Source of the DNA: an uncultured Catenibacterium sp.
GTDB taxonomy: Bacteria > Bacillota_I > Bacilli_A > Erysipelotrichales > Coprobacillaceae
Direction of reading: 5' to 3'
DNA length: 29,504 bases
Assembly: GCF_900540665.1 (NCBI RefSeq)
Contig: NZ_UQGV01000016.1
Coordinates: 1-29,504, forward strand
The notes below the pieces were generated by a model, which made no database searches, was not told the DNA's origin, and worked only from the letters and a program-made list of their open reading frames with translations. Below, in pieces: positions 1-7,658 of this stretch. Both the position numbers and the translations under genes were made by a program. Each line of letters begins with the position of its first letter. Within the stretch, counting starts at the first letter, position 1.

Positions 1-6
1 AGAAAA

Positions 7-50
7 TGTCATGCCCCTGTTGACATGACATATAAGCGACTGCCTGTCGC
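7..50. other. two small inverted repeats at the window edge
   Basis: A 7-bp stem (7-13 with 24-30, TGTCATG/CATGACA, 10-nt loop) is followed by a 5-bp stem (36-40 with 46-50, GCGAC/GTCGC). Neither has a T-tract, and no gene is visible here. They may belong to something that begins outside the window. Function unknown. Confidence 0.3.
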
Positions 51-52
51 AC

Positions 53-82
53 AAAAAGTATGGGGTGAGTTTACCCCATACT
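53..82 (-). terminator. intrinsic terminator after the esterase gene
   Basis: On the minus strand a 10-bp perfect stem (82-73 with 66-57, AGTATGGGGT/ACCCCATACT) with a 6-nt loop runs directly into five T residues (57-53). It lies about 40 bases past the esterase stop codon, so it would end the leftward transcript of the accessory block. Confidence 0.8.
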
Positions 83-123
83 ACGTGATAATTAAAATAT
101 AGGAAACCCCTAGTTATTTTAAA

Positions 124-1377
124 TTACCCATTTTTTATCGCATTTTCTACAGGTATTTTTATTTCATCATTTAAAGATTGTTGAGCTGTCCATTGCCATA
201 AATGTTCTTCATTATTTTCTGGTTCATTTTTAGCTGTATGAATCCAAGAACTATGTCCACCTGTTTCATATGTAGTTAATATAGCACCTTTATCTTTTAA
301 TAAAGTATAAACTCTTAATGCACTTTCTTCGTATTTAACTGTTGTATCATCTTTAGCTTGAATAACCCATGTTGGTATATTAATTGATTTTATCTCTTCA
401 TCTGTAATTATTCTACCTTCACCATATGTCTTTATGTTTTGTTGATCAATAGCTGGACATGTTGATACTACTGCAGCAAATAAATTTGGATTATGTACAA
501 CCATATCTAATGCCATATACCCTCCTGCTGAACATCCATAAGAATATACTCTATTTGAATCAATATTATTATTTTTTATAACATTATTAATCAATTTTGT
601 TGCATCATCAATATTTTCTGACCATTCATGTGGAGTTTGAGGCGCCAATACATATGCTCCATTAAAAATATTTTGTGCTTCATCGCTTGCTAAAGCAACA
701 GTTCCTCTATTTGCTTTTAATTGAGAAAGATTATTATAGTGCAATCCTCTAAATCCAGATTCTCCACCTCCATGAAACCATACTATAAGTGGGTGTTTAT
801 TCCCATCATTTGCATTATTAGGTGTATAAAATTGATATTTTAACCCATTTGATTCACCTGCACTAAATTTATCAATTTCTTCATTTATGATTTTTTCATT
901 TTGTAAAAATTGAATATTACTTAATTCACTTCCATTTTTTAATGGTAATCTCTCATTCAAAGCAATTGTATACTTTATATTCAATAAAGAATTACACCCT
1001 TTTAACGTTGTAAAATTTGCTGTAAAATCTAATGTGTTTTTTCCTTTTGTTTCTTCATCGGTCACTAAGTGCAAAATAATATTTCCATTTTTTTCTTCTA
1101 CACTTTCAACTTTTCTTTCTTCATCATATAATCCACAATGTTGTAAACCAGATTGAGAATTAGGACCAAAAAATTCTTTTTCAAGTTGACTAGAATATAC
1201 TGTTGTTCCTGTTGCATGAACATTAAACATATCTTTTGTTATCTTACTATCATCAATTTCTAGATTAGATGTTTTCAAAACAACAGAATCTATAACTTCT
1301 CCATCATCATAAACTATAGAATGTAAATCAAAAATTAACGTTTTATCCATCTGATGCATAAACTGGAATAATTTCAA
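124..1377 (-). CDS. secreted serine esterase / PHB-depolymerase-like hydrolase, signal peptide out of frame
   Basis: This is an alpha/beta-hydrolase of the polyhydroxybutyrate depolymerase/feruloyl-esterase type; such enzymes usually cleave acyl or feruloyl esters on polysaccharides outside the cell. Residues about 10-160 look like the beta-rich Ig-like N-terminal domain often found in this family. The hydrolase core follows, with an oxyanion segment HGGGE (202-206), nucleophile Ser283 in GCSAGG, acid Asp343 or Asp344 in QAKDD, and His375 in GGHSSW. The open frame can only begin at a TTG (1375-1377) with no ribosome site. A proper start with an SD and a signal peptide lies just upstream in another frame (1343-1426), so the original gene was probably 124-1426 with one extra base now present. 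It is the last gene of a leftward set after the AraC gene. The exact substrate is unknown. Confidence 0.75.
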   Translation of the reverse strand: MKLFQFMHQMDKTLIFDLHSIVYDDGEVIDSVVLKTSNLEIDDSKITKDMFNVHATGTTVYSSQLEKEFFGPNSQSGLQHCGLYDEERKVESVEEKNGNIILHLVTDEETKGKNTLDFTANFTTLKGCNSLLNIKYTIALNERLPLKNGSELSNIQFLQNEKIINEEIDKFSAGESNGLKYQFYTPNNANDGNKHPLIVWFHGGGESGFRGLHYNNLSQLKANRGTVALASDEAQNIFNGAYVLAPQTPHEWSENIDDATKLINNVIKNNNIDSNRVYSYGCSAGGYMALDMVVHNPNLFAAVVSTCPAIDQQNIKTYGEGRIITDEEIKSINIPTWVIQAKDDTTVKYEESALRVYTLLKDKGAILTTYETGGHSSWIHTAKNEPENNEEHLWQWTAQQSLNDEIKIPVENAIKNG

Positions 1378-1426
1378 AAGAGAACAACAACATTATACTA
1401 AATAAATGAGTTGTAATTTTTGTCAT
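1343..1426 (-). pseudogene. detached signal-peptide start of the esterase gene
   Basis: A start ATG at 1426-1424 follows a strong SD (AAGGAAGGA, 1439-1431). It opens a 27-codon frame beginning MTKITTHLFS, with a hydrophobic core and ending in a typical signal-peptidase I site (PVYASDG), then a TAA at 1345-1343. This overlaps the esterase frame but is shifted by one base. Removing one base near the GG pair at 1348-1347 would join ...YASD directly to DKTLIFD of the mature esterase. What is seen is a signal peptide and an enzyme in adjacent frames. That they were one gene is an inference, and an assembly error would look the same. Confidence 0.7.
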
Positions 1427-1480
1427 TATATCCTTCCTTTCTATATTTAAAATATATAGATAATAATAGATAAATTATAT

Positions 1481-2317
1481 TTATTTAGTGACTTTCTCGT
1501 CATTAATATGTGACTTTCTATATTGTCCTGGTGTCAATTTAAATATTTTTTTAAAAGAATTAATGTATTGTGTTTCGTTAGAAAATCCTGTATTAAACGC
1601 AATATCAGTAATTGTTTTATTATTCAATTCTAACTCAATTAGCGATTTATTTAATCTATATTGAGTTAAATAATCTTTAAATGGCATACCAATTTCCTTT
1701 TTAAAAAATCTTGAAAAATACTCTCTAGAATATCCAAAATGTTTTGCTACCTCATATACAAGCAATTCTTCATTATAGTGGTTATTAACATATTCTAATA
1801 TATCTTTTGTCTTTTCTGTTTCAATCATTTTACGTTCATTTTTACAATTTTCGTATAAAAAAATTAACATTTCCAGTGTCACCATTAATATGTTCATATA
1901 TCTGGTAGATTGATCACTTATATAAAAGCTATAAATATCCATCATATATTTTGTTATTTTCTTATTTAAAAACGGCTCGTCAATATTGAAATATACATTC
2001 TTAATATCAGGTATCATTTTCTTTAAAAATCCGTAATTTATATGCATTGTATATCCTACAATTTTTTCATCAAATTCTTTATATTGAGGTATAGAATAAT
2101 GAATTTCTTCACAATTTGATATATTCACTTCATTCTTATAACGAATTCTTTTCATCCCATCATTAAAAAAAATAACTTTTCCTTCAAACACTATTGATAA
2201 TTCTAAAGACCTATGCCAATGTGCTGTACAAATTTGACATTGGCTTTTTTTATGAGGATAAATACTTATAGGTAAATTATGCATTGTTTTTGTTATTTCA
2301 TAGTATATTTTTTGCAT
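1481..2317 (-). CDS. AraC-family transcriptional regulator
   Basis: A 278-residue one-component regulator. The N-terminal half resembles a cupin sensor (HWHRSLELSIVFEGK near residue 33). The C-terminal 100 residues (about 170-272) are a double helix-turn-helix AraC DNA-binding domain. The recognisable elements are VAKHFGYSREYFSRFFKKE, then ITDIAFNTGFSNETQY and the final FKLTPGQYRK. The ATG is preceded by GGAGG (AGTCGGAGGAAAAATG). It lies between the YczE-like gene (35-bp gap) and the esterase (54-bp gap from the upstream ATG), all leftward. It therefore probably controls its own neighbours, perhaps in response to a sugar or plant-polymer product. The ligand is unknown. Confidence 0.88.
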   Translation of the reverse strand: MQKIYYEITKTMHNLPISIYPHKKSQCQICTAHWHRSLELSIVFEGKVIFFNDGMKRIRYKNEVNISNCEEIHYSIPQYKEFDEKIVGYTMHINYGFLKKMIPDIKNVYFNIDEPFLNKKITKYMMDIYSFYISDQSTRYMNILMVTLEMLIFLYENCKNERKMIETEKTKDILEYVNNHYNEELLVYEVAKHFGYSREYFSRFFKKEIGMPFKDYLTQYRLNKSLIELELNNKTITDIAFNTGFSNETQYINSFKKIFKLTPGQYRKSHINDEKVTK

Positions 2318-2352
2318 TTTTCCTCCGACTTAAAATTCAATCAATTGAGTTA

Positions 2353-2976
2353 TTATTTTTTAATAGCATTTTTATATGTCTTAAATTGAAAATTTTCTAA
2401 AACACTTATTACACGTCCTATATAAAAAGCTGAAAAAACAGTTCCTATACCAATACCATAAATAGAACTATGGCAAACAAGACAGGTAATTATTGTTGCT
2501 AGAATCATACTGATATCAAACATATTCTTACAGAGAGAATAAGGTTTATGGAAAACTTCTGAAATACTTAATACCAAGCCATCTACAGGTGTCATAATTA
2601 AATCTCCTTTAATCATTAAATAAACTCCAATCGCACAACACGTATTTCCTATTAACAACATAAGCATTTGTGTATAAAGATTCAAATTTAATGTAGGTAT
2701 TATGTATTGATATAAATCAACTAAAAAACCAAAGATAAAAGAAAAGGGAATTTCTAAAATAAATTTCATACTAATTTTTCTTTCAAGAATCATTTGAATA
2801 CAAACGAAGATTAAATAAAAAACAATATTTGCTTGCCCAAATGTTAGAAATGTTAAAAAACTTACTGCATAAGGAAGTGTACTAAAAGCCCCTACTCCTA
2901 AATTAGATAATGTATTACATGTAATCCCTAAAACTAATATATTCATTCCTAATAAATAAATTAAATATTTTTTCAT
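2353..2976 (-). CDS. YczE/YitT-family integral membrane protein
   Basis: A 207-residue, very hydrophobic protein with about five membrane segments (roughly residues 3-25, 33-62, 70-92, 100-125 and 150-190). The first segment and the GVGAFSTLP loop, plus the later GDLIMTPVDGL loop, resemble the YczE/YitT group of Bacillota membrane proteins. Their biochemical role is not established; in Bacillus YczE affects secondary-metabolite production. The start ATG has AAAGGGA upstream. It is the first gene of the leftward accessory set and begins 44 bp from the 89-bp repeat at 3021. The family call is from motif resemblance only. Confidence 0.65.
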   Translation of the reverse strand: MKKYLIYLLGMNILVLGITCNTLSNLGVGAFSTLPYAVSFLTFLTFGQANIVFYLIFVCIQMILERKISMKFILEIPFSFIFGFLVDLYQYIIPTLNLNLYTQMLMLLIGNTCCAIGVYLMIKGDLIMTPVDGLVLSISEVFHKPYSLCKNMFDISMILATIITCLVCHSSIYGIGIGTVFSAFYIGRVISVLENFQFKTYKNAIKK

Positions 2977-3020
2977 ATCGTCCCTTTTTTCATCCTTACT
3001 TTATAAATCTATTTATTTAT

Positions 3021-3109
3021 TACTCCCACGGGCGAGCCCATGGGGTTCTTACTGTCAAGTTTAGCTTGTAATCGTACATCATTTTCAGACTTTGGAATAC
3101 AAGTGTAAA
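3021..3109 (-). repeat. 89-bp repeat copy A, probable IS200/IS605 (tnpB) right end or omega-RNA remnant
   Basis: This matches 29416-29504 over 89 bases with five differences, in the same orientation. Similarity stops abruptly at the left edge, next to a GC-rich hairpin. Read on the minus strand the hairpin is CCCATGGGCTCGCCCGTGGG followed by AGTA. One of the differences turns a C-G pair into a U-G wobble when read on the minus strand, but into a C-A mismatch on the plus strand, which favours a minus-strand RNA. A CCCCAC...GTGGGAGTA hairpin is the form found at right ends of IS1341/IS605 tnpB elements, where the omega-RNA ends. No tnpB frame lies to the right, so this would be a solo end. Confidence 0.6.
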
Positions 3110-3328
3110 TCTATTTAAGTAAGAACTTTTATTACCAAGCAGTCCAACGACCACATTAACGGTAAATTTCTATCTTACGATATGGAAGTATAATCAATCT
3201 CCCTGATGTTTATTTTATGCTATTTTGATTCCACTATTCAATACTTTGATTCTATTAATCTTAATTATTTTATTTTTTGAGATTGAGATTCAAGCACAAA
3301 TGAAATCTCATCATTGTTCTACAAAATT
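3110..3328. other. intergenic AT-rich stretch without a gene
   Basis: This sits between the repeat and the terminator of the AIM24-like gene. Both strands are broken by stops at short intervals. The longest frame, on the minus strand through the repeat, has no start with a ribosome site and no recognisable TnpB motif. It may be further omega-RNA or decayed element sequence; otherwise I see nothing in it. Confidence 0.4.
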
Positions 3329-3373
3329 AAAAAAAGCATCAACTTTTTAGATGTTTAATCCTTAAGTTGATGC
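3329..3373 (-). terminator. intrinsic terminator of the fmt-pdp-HAD-AIM24 operon
   Basis: On the minus strand a 10-bp stem GCATCAACTT/AAGTTGATGC (3373-3364 with 3345-3336) with an 18-nt loop is followed by seven T residues (3335-3329). A separate smaller hairpin, GGATGTC/GACATCC at 3395-3379, sits between the stop codon and this terminator and may protect the mRNA end. Confidence 0.85.
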
Positions 3374-3397
3374 CATTGGGATGTCACTGACATCCTT

Positions 3398-4069
3398 TTA
3401 ATCATTATTAGGCATAAAACCCGATAAACTTTCAGCAAGTGTAGAAATAGGCATTGTCTGTACAATTACATGGCCTGGTCCTCTAACTACTGTATTGAAG
3501 AATCCTTCTCCTCCTAGGAGTTTATTCTTCATTCCCTTTACAGAGACAATATCAATATGGCAAGATGAACTCATTGCCACAAGGTTACCTGTATTAATAA
3601 CCATCTCTTCACCAGGATTTAAGTCATATTCTATAGCTGTACCATCTATCTCGACAAATAGTAAACCTGAGCCATAATATCTATTCATGATGAACCCTTC
3701 TCCACCAAAAAATCCTATTGTACCTTTTTTAGAAAAAGAAATTTCTCTTTTTACTGTTTCTTCACTTGCAAGATAAGAAGACTTCTGAACAATAAGATCT
3801 CCCTGGCTTACATCATACACAAGTATATCACCAGGAAAAGAAGAACCTAAGGCAATCATACTAGGCTTGGTTGCTGTATACTTATTCAAGAAAAGTGTTT
3901 CTCCTGAAAAAGCACGGCCAAATAAAGATTTCATCCCACCTGATACGGTATCCATAATGAGAGCTGGTTTCATCCACACCATGGCTCCGCTATCAGTTAA
4001 AATAGATTCACCTTTCTCTAAATGAAGTATTGCGACAGGAAGTGGTTTTCCTTTAATCTCATACTGCAT
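3398..4069 (-). CDS. AIM24 / TIGR00266-family protein
   Basis: A 223-residue soluble, beta-rich protein of the AIM24 (TIGR00266) family. The bacterial members have no agreed function; the yeast namesake is mitochondrial. Typical features are the N-terminal QYEIKGKPLPVAILHLEKGE, the SGAMVWMKPAL segment, glycine-rich turns (FFGGEGFIMNRYYGSG) and the closing GGEGFFNTVVRGPG. There is no signal peptide or membrane segment. The start ATG is 11 bp after the HAD stop codon, and its SD (AGGAG) overlaps that stop, suggesting translational coupling. It is the last gene of the operon. Length is normal for the family. Confidence 0.8.
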   Translation of the reverse strand: MQYEIKGKPLPVAILHLEKGESILTDSGAMVWMKPALIMDTVSGGMKSLFGRAFSGETLFLNKYTATKPSMIALGSSFPGDILVYDVSQGDLIVQKSSYLASEETVKREISFSKKGTIGFFGGEGFIMNRYYGSGLLFVEIDGTAIEYDLNPGEEMVINTGNLVAMSSSCHIDIVSVKGMKNKLLGGEGFFNTVVRGPGHVIVQTMPISTLAESLSGFMPNND

Positions 4070-4080
4070 ATCATCATCTC

Positions 4081-4923
4081 CTACTGATCTAATTTTAATT
4101 CATAAATCACATCTGCTAAACCATCATCATCAGGGTCCTTGAAGAAACATGTGCCAATAGCTTTTAATTTATCTGGGGCATTCTCTGCAACGACACCAAT
4201 TTCACATGTATCAATCATCTGGAAATCATTCATAGAATCTCCAAAACCGATTGTATCCTTCATATCTCCATGATAATAATCTACAACACGTTTCACACCA
4301 TCTGCCTTTGTACAGTTCTTTAAGATGATTTCACCATTAATGAAATCATCTTCATATTTAGAGAATGTCACAATATTAAACATTGGTGCAATATACTTTA
4401 CACAATCATAAAAAGCGATAGGATCAGGGGCAATAAAACCAATCTTAGTGACACCTGTCTTTTCTAAATCAAACTGAGAGACAGGAATACGGTTTTCTTC
4501 TTGACGTTTTAATTCAAAGAATCTCTGTAATTCTACATTATCCCCAAATTCCTTATTGTGTCTCTTGTCAAAGAATTCATTCACACCTGGTGTTTGATAA
4601 ATAGCATGTTCAGTTTCTAGACAGAATAAGACACCATGATTCACAAAGAGTGTCATCATTTCTGAAAGAGTATATTGATCCATGTAGTTCTTAAAGATAT
4701 ACTTTCCATCTACCTGAACAAATCCTCCTGCACTTGCCACAATACCATCAATAGGTAATGCTTTAACATCACCTACAATAGAAGTAGGTGCTCTACCTGT
4801 ACATAAGAATACTTTATTGCCTGCTTTCTTTGCGGCTGCAATAGCTTCCTTTGTTTTTTCTGTTACATGTCTTGATTTTCCAACTAACGTACCATCAATA
4901 TCAAAAAATAAAAATTTACTCAT
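4081..4923 (-). CDS. HAD-superfamily (Cof-type) phosphatase
   Basis: A 280-residue HAD IIB (Cof/YbiV-like) phosphatase. Such enzymes dephosphorylate small phosphorylated metabolites in the cytoplasm; the specific substrate cannot be read from sequence. Visible motifs are motif I FFDIDGT (nucleophile Asp8, acid/base Asp10), motif II LCTGR, and motif IV GFGDSMND near residue 228, with the C2 cap between. It begins 3 bp after the pdp stop; pdp's last codons supply the SD (ATGGAG). It is distantly similar to the second HAD protein at 12704-13555, sharing the GGFVQ segment after motif II. Its position after a nucleoside phosphorylase suggests a sugar- or nucleotide-phosphate substrate, but this is a guess. 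Confidence 0.88.
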   Translation of the reverse strand: MSKFLFFDIDGTLVGKSRHVTEKTKEAIAAAKKAGNKVFLCTGRAPTSIVGDVKALPIDGIVASAGGFVQVDGKYIFKNYMDQYTLSEMMTLFVNHGVLFCLETEHAIYQTPGVNEFFDKRHNKEFGDNVELQRFFELKRQEENRIPVSQFDLEKTGVTKIGFIAPDPIAFYDCVKYIAPMFNIVTFSKYEDDFINGEIILKNCTKADGVKRVVDYYHGDMKDTIGFGDSMNDFQMIDTCEIGVVAENAPDKLKAIGTCFFKDPDDDGLADVIYELKLDQ

Positions 4924-4926
4924 ATA

Positions 4927-6228
4927 CTACTCCATAATCTCATCAATCAATATAGGCTTTTCTACTTTTACTTTACTAAAATGGAATGCACTTAATAATT
5001 CTTCTTTTCTTTCCTGTGTCCATTTACCATTATCATGAACAGTCACTAATGGTTCTCCCTGTTCTACATAATCACCAATCTTTTTATGTAGAATCAAACC
5101 AACGCTATGATCAATTTCATCTGGGACTGTTTCTCTTCCACCACCTAGACGCATTGATACTAGTCCAAGAGTTAATGCCTCTAGATTTTCAATATATCCT
5201 GTTTCAGGTGCATAAACTTCAAATATATGTTCAGCTAATGTAAATTTTTCAGGATAAAGAATATAATCGCTGTCTCCACCCTGCGCTTTAACCATTTCTT
5301 CTAAAGCATGTAATGCTTTCTTAGAAGAAATAGCGTCTTCTAGCATCTTTCTAGCTTCAGTCACTGTTTCTGCCTTTTGTGCCATCATCAGCATCTTGCT
5401 TCCTGCAGTTAAGCATAATTCTAATAAATCTTCTGGGCCATTGCCATTAAGTGTCGCAATCGCTTCTTTTACTTCTAATGAGTTACCAATTGCATAGCCC
5501 AAAGGCTGGGACATATTAGAAATAGTGGCTCTTGTATCCTTATGAAGATGCTGACCAATTGTGATCATTGTACGAGCAAGCTTCTTCGCATCCTCTAAGT
5601 TCTTCATAAAAGCACCATCACCATATTTTACATCGAGTAAAATTGCATCACTGCCTGCAGCTAACTTCTTACTCATAATAGAAGAAGCAATCAAAGGAAT
5701 AGATTGAACAGTACCAGTGACATCTCTTAATGCATACATCTTCTTATCTGCAGGATCAAGAGACGCTGTCTGACCAATAATAGCCAGATGAATATCATTC
5801 ACCTGTTTAATAAAATCCTCTTCATTAACATAAATATTAAGTCCTGGAATAGACTCCATCTTATCTAGAGTCCCACCTGTATGTCCAAGTCCTCTACCAC
5901 TCATCTTAGCGACTGGTACACCACATGCAGCTACCATTGGACCTAATACTAAAGATGTCTTATCACCAACACCACCAGTAGAATGCTTATCTACTTTAAT
6001 ACCATGAATACCACTTAAATCAATCACATCACCACTACGCATCATTTCTAAAGTCAGCTGGGCTGTTTCATGATCTGTTAGTCCATTAAAGACAACAGCC
6101 ATCAAGAAAGCACTCATCTGATAATCAGGAATATCACCTTTTGTATATCCCTGGATTAATTCATGAATTTCTTCATCAGTTAATACTACATTATCTTTTT
6201 TCTTTTCAATAAGATCTACCATTCTCAT
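4927..6228 (-). CDS. pdp: pyrimidine-nucleoside phosphorylase
   Basis: This enzyme phosphorolyses uridine, deoxyuridine and thymidine to the base plus (deoxy)ribose-1-phosphate in pyrimidine salvage. The family signature is clear: KVDKHSTGGVGDKTSLVLGP, then KMSGRGLGHTGGTLDK, the LRDVTGTVQSIPLIASSIMS stretch and LDVKYGDGAFMK, with the usual C-terminal domain holding a GDYVEQGEPLV turn. I chose the ATG at 6228-6226 (MRMVDLIEKK, as in Bacillus Pdp), because AGGTGA lies 5 bp upstream. A GTG nine bases further upstream would lie inside that SD. Length 433 is standard. It follows fmt by 9 bp and shares its transcript. Confidence 0.95.
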   Translation of the reverse strand: MRMVDLIEKKKDNVVLTDEEIHELIQGYTKGDIPDYQMSAFLMAVVFNGLTDHETAQLTLEMMRSGDVIDLSGIHGIKVDKHSTGGVGDKTSLVLGPMVAACGVPVAKMSGRGLGHTGGTLDKMESIPGLNIYVNEEDFIKQVNDIHLAIIGQTASLDPADKKMYALRDVTGTVQSIPLIASSIMSKKLAAGSDAILLDVKYGDGAFMKNLEDAKKLARTMITIGQHLHKDTRATISNMSQPLGYAIGNSLEVKEAIATLNGNGPEDLLELCLTAGSKMLMMAQKAETVTEARKMLEDAISSKKALHALEEMVKAQGGDSDYILYPEKFTLAEHIFEVYAPETGYIENLEALTLGLVSMRLGGGRETVPDEIDHSVGLILHKKIGDYVEQGEPLVTVHDNGKWTQERKEELLSAFHFSKVKVEKPILIDEIME

Positions 6229-6237
6229 AAATATCAC

Positions 6238-7188
6238 CTACTCAAACTGAGTTCCTACCTCGAATATATTCTTACCATTTAAATAATCCTTTACAGACAT
6301 ACGTTTCTTACCAGATAGCTGTATCTCTGTAATCACAAATACACCATCACTTACTTTAACACCAATCGCATCCTTGAAGATTTTCACAATAGTACCATTC
6401 TTTTCATCTTTATGATGTTCTTTAGCATTAGGACAGTTATGAATTTCACCCTTATAAATTTTTACGACCTGTCCATTATAGGTTGTAAATGTACCTGGAT
6501 GAGGATATAAGCCTCTTACATGATTAAAGATTTCTCTTGCAGTCTTATTCCAATCAAGTCTTTCATCTTCTCTCTTAATGATAGGTGCATAAACAACTTC
6601 ATCAGGATTCTGTGGAATTCTATCATTTGTTTCATCAAAGATAGATGGTAATGTATCTTTTAATAATTCAGCACCAATATCAGTTAAACGATCATATACA
6701 ATTTCTAAGTTATCATCATCTATAATTGGTGTGGATTTTTGAGAGATAATATCACCTGCATCCATCTTTTCTGCCATGTACATAATAGTCACACCTGTTT
6801 CTTTGCGACCATCAATAATAGCACGATGCACTGGTGCCCCACCACGATAAAGTGGTAATAAAGACGCATGCACATTCACACATCCTAGACGCGGTGCTTC
6901 TAATACAGCAGTTGGGACAATCTGTCCATAAGCTGCAGTAATAATTAAATCAGGCTTTAAATCTAAAACAGCCTGATAATCATTTCTAATACGTTCTGGC
7001 TGTAATACAGGAATATCATGTTTTAATGCTTCCTGTTTCACATCACTCATAGTGAGTACTTTCTTTCTTCCTACATAACGATCCGGCTGAGTGACAACAC
7101 CCACAACATCATATTTATTTTCTAGTAACATCTGCAATACTTTTAATGAAAAAGATGCAGTTCCCATAAAAACTATTTTTTTACTCAT
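6238..7188 (-). CDS. fmt: methionyl-tRNA formyltransferase
   Basis: It transfers a formyl group from 10-formyl-THF to initiator Met-tRNA. The N-terminal catalytic domain carries the expected Asn105 and His107 in VNVHASLLPLYRGGAP and Asp143 in KMDAGDIIS, matching E. coli Asn106/His108/Asp144. A C-terminal OB-like domain follows from about residue 205. Length 316 is typical. AGGAGG precedes the ATG by 6 bp. fmt is often next to def, priA or rsmB. Here it instead leads an operon with pdp, a HAD phosphatase and an AIM24-like gene. An extended -10 promoter lies about 30 bp upstream. Confidence 0.96.
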   Translation of the reverse strand: MSKKIVFMGTASFSLKVLQMLLENKYDVVGVVTQPDRYVGRKKVLTMSDVKQEALKHDIPVLQPERIRNDYQAVLDLKPDLIITAAYGQIVPTAVLEAPRLGCVNVHASLLPLYRGGAPVHRAIIDGRKETGVTIMYMAEKMDAGDIISQKSTPIIDDDNLEIVYDRLTDIGAELLKDTLPSIFDETNDRIPQNPDEVVYAPIIKREDERLDWNKTAREIFNHVRGLYPHPGTFTTYNGQVVKIYKGEIHNCPNAKEHHKDEKNGTIVKIFKDAIGVKVSDGVFVITEIQLSGKKRMSVKDYLNGKNIFEVGTQFE

Positions 7189-7214
7189 AAAATTCCTCCT
7201 GTAATTACTTTATA

Positions 7215-7223
7215 ATTATACCA
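7215..7223 (-). promoter_or_regulatory. extended -10 promoter of the fmt operon
   Basis: On the minus strand, TGGTATAAT (7223-7215) is a perfect -10 hexamer with the TGn extension. No good -35 is present at 16-18 bp. Transcription would start near 7208, giving a leader of about 20 bases that holds the AGGAGG of fmt. Confidence 0.65.
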
Positions 7224-7269
7224 TACTCATTTTATAAGTGCTACCACACAGGAAAAACCAAAAAAACTA

Positions 7270-7298
7270 TTGCAATCATCTAGCATTTTTGGTATTAT
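7270..7298 (+). promoter_or_regulatory. sigma-A promoter of rpsT, with a hairpin just downstream
   Basis: TTGCAA (7270-7275), a 17-bp spacer and TATTAT (7293-7298). Start of transcription would be near 7305, giving a leader of about 28 bases. A 7-bp inverted repeat TATAGTT/AACTATA (7296-7302 with 7308-7314) overlaps the -10 and the transcript start. Confidence 0.75.
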
Positions 7299-7332
7299 AG
7301 TTCAGCAAACTATAGAACGAGGTGAGATTATT

Positions 7333-7596
7333 ATGGCAAACATGAAACAGCAGATTAAACGTTATAAAAACGATAATGAAAAAAGATTAGCAAACAACTC
7401 AGTAAAGAGCGCTTTAAAGACTTCAATCAAGAAAGTATTAAAGGCTGTTGAAGAAGGTAACAAGGAAGTTGCTACTAAGGAATTTAATGATTGCACAAGA
7501 CAGTTAGATTCATCTGTAACTAAGCATATCCATCACAAGAACTATGCTAGCAGACAGAAAGCAAGACTTCAGAAGAAAATTAACTCAATCGGATAA
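7333..7596 (+). CDS. rpsT: 30S ribosomal protein S20
   Basis: An 87-residue, lysine-rich, alpha-helical 16S rRNA-binding protein of the small subunit. The start MANMKQQIKRYKNDNEKR and the later NNSVKSALKTSIKKV and HKNYASRQKARLQ segments are typical of S20. The frame is open back to 7270, but that region holds the promoter. The ATG at 7333 has GAGGTGA 7 bp upstream and gives the family's normal length. It is a single-gene unit: own promoter, own terminator. The divergent fmt transcript starts about 100 bp away. Confidence 0.96.
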   Translation: MANMKQQIKRYKNDNEKRLANNSVKSALKTSIKKVLKAVEEGNKEVATKEFNDCTRQLDSSVTKHIHHKNYASRQKARLQKKINSIG

Positions 7597-7622
7597 TTGA
7601 TAGAGTTTTCTATATGAAACAT

Positions 7623-7650
7623 AAACATCCAGCATTTTGCTGGATGTTTT
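7623..7650 (+). terminator. intrinsic terminator of rpsT
   Basis: A 12-bp stem AAACATCCAGCA/TGCTGGATGTTT (7623-7634 with 7638-7649) with a 3-nt loop, ending in four T residues before a C. The compact hairpin lies 27 bp after the stop codon. Confidence 0.85.
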
Positions 7651-7658
7651 CTTATGCC

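Noticed and set aside
3110..3328. Decayed tnpB gene beside repeat copy A
   Set aside because: No TnpB catalytic or zinc-finger motif could be found in any frame; only short frames between stops.
7270..7332. Longer N-terminus for S20
   Set aside because: The frame is open but it contains the promoter, and the ATG at 7333 has the proper SD and gives the normal S20 length.
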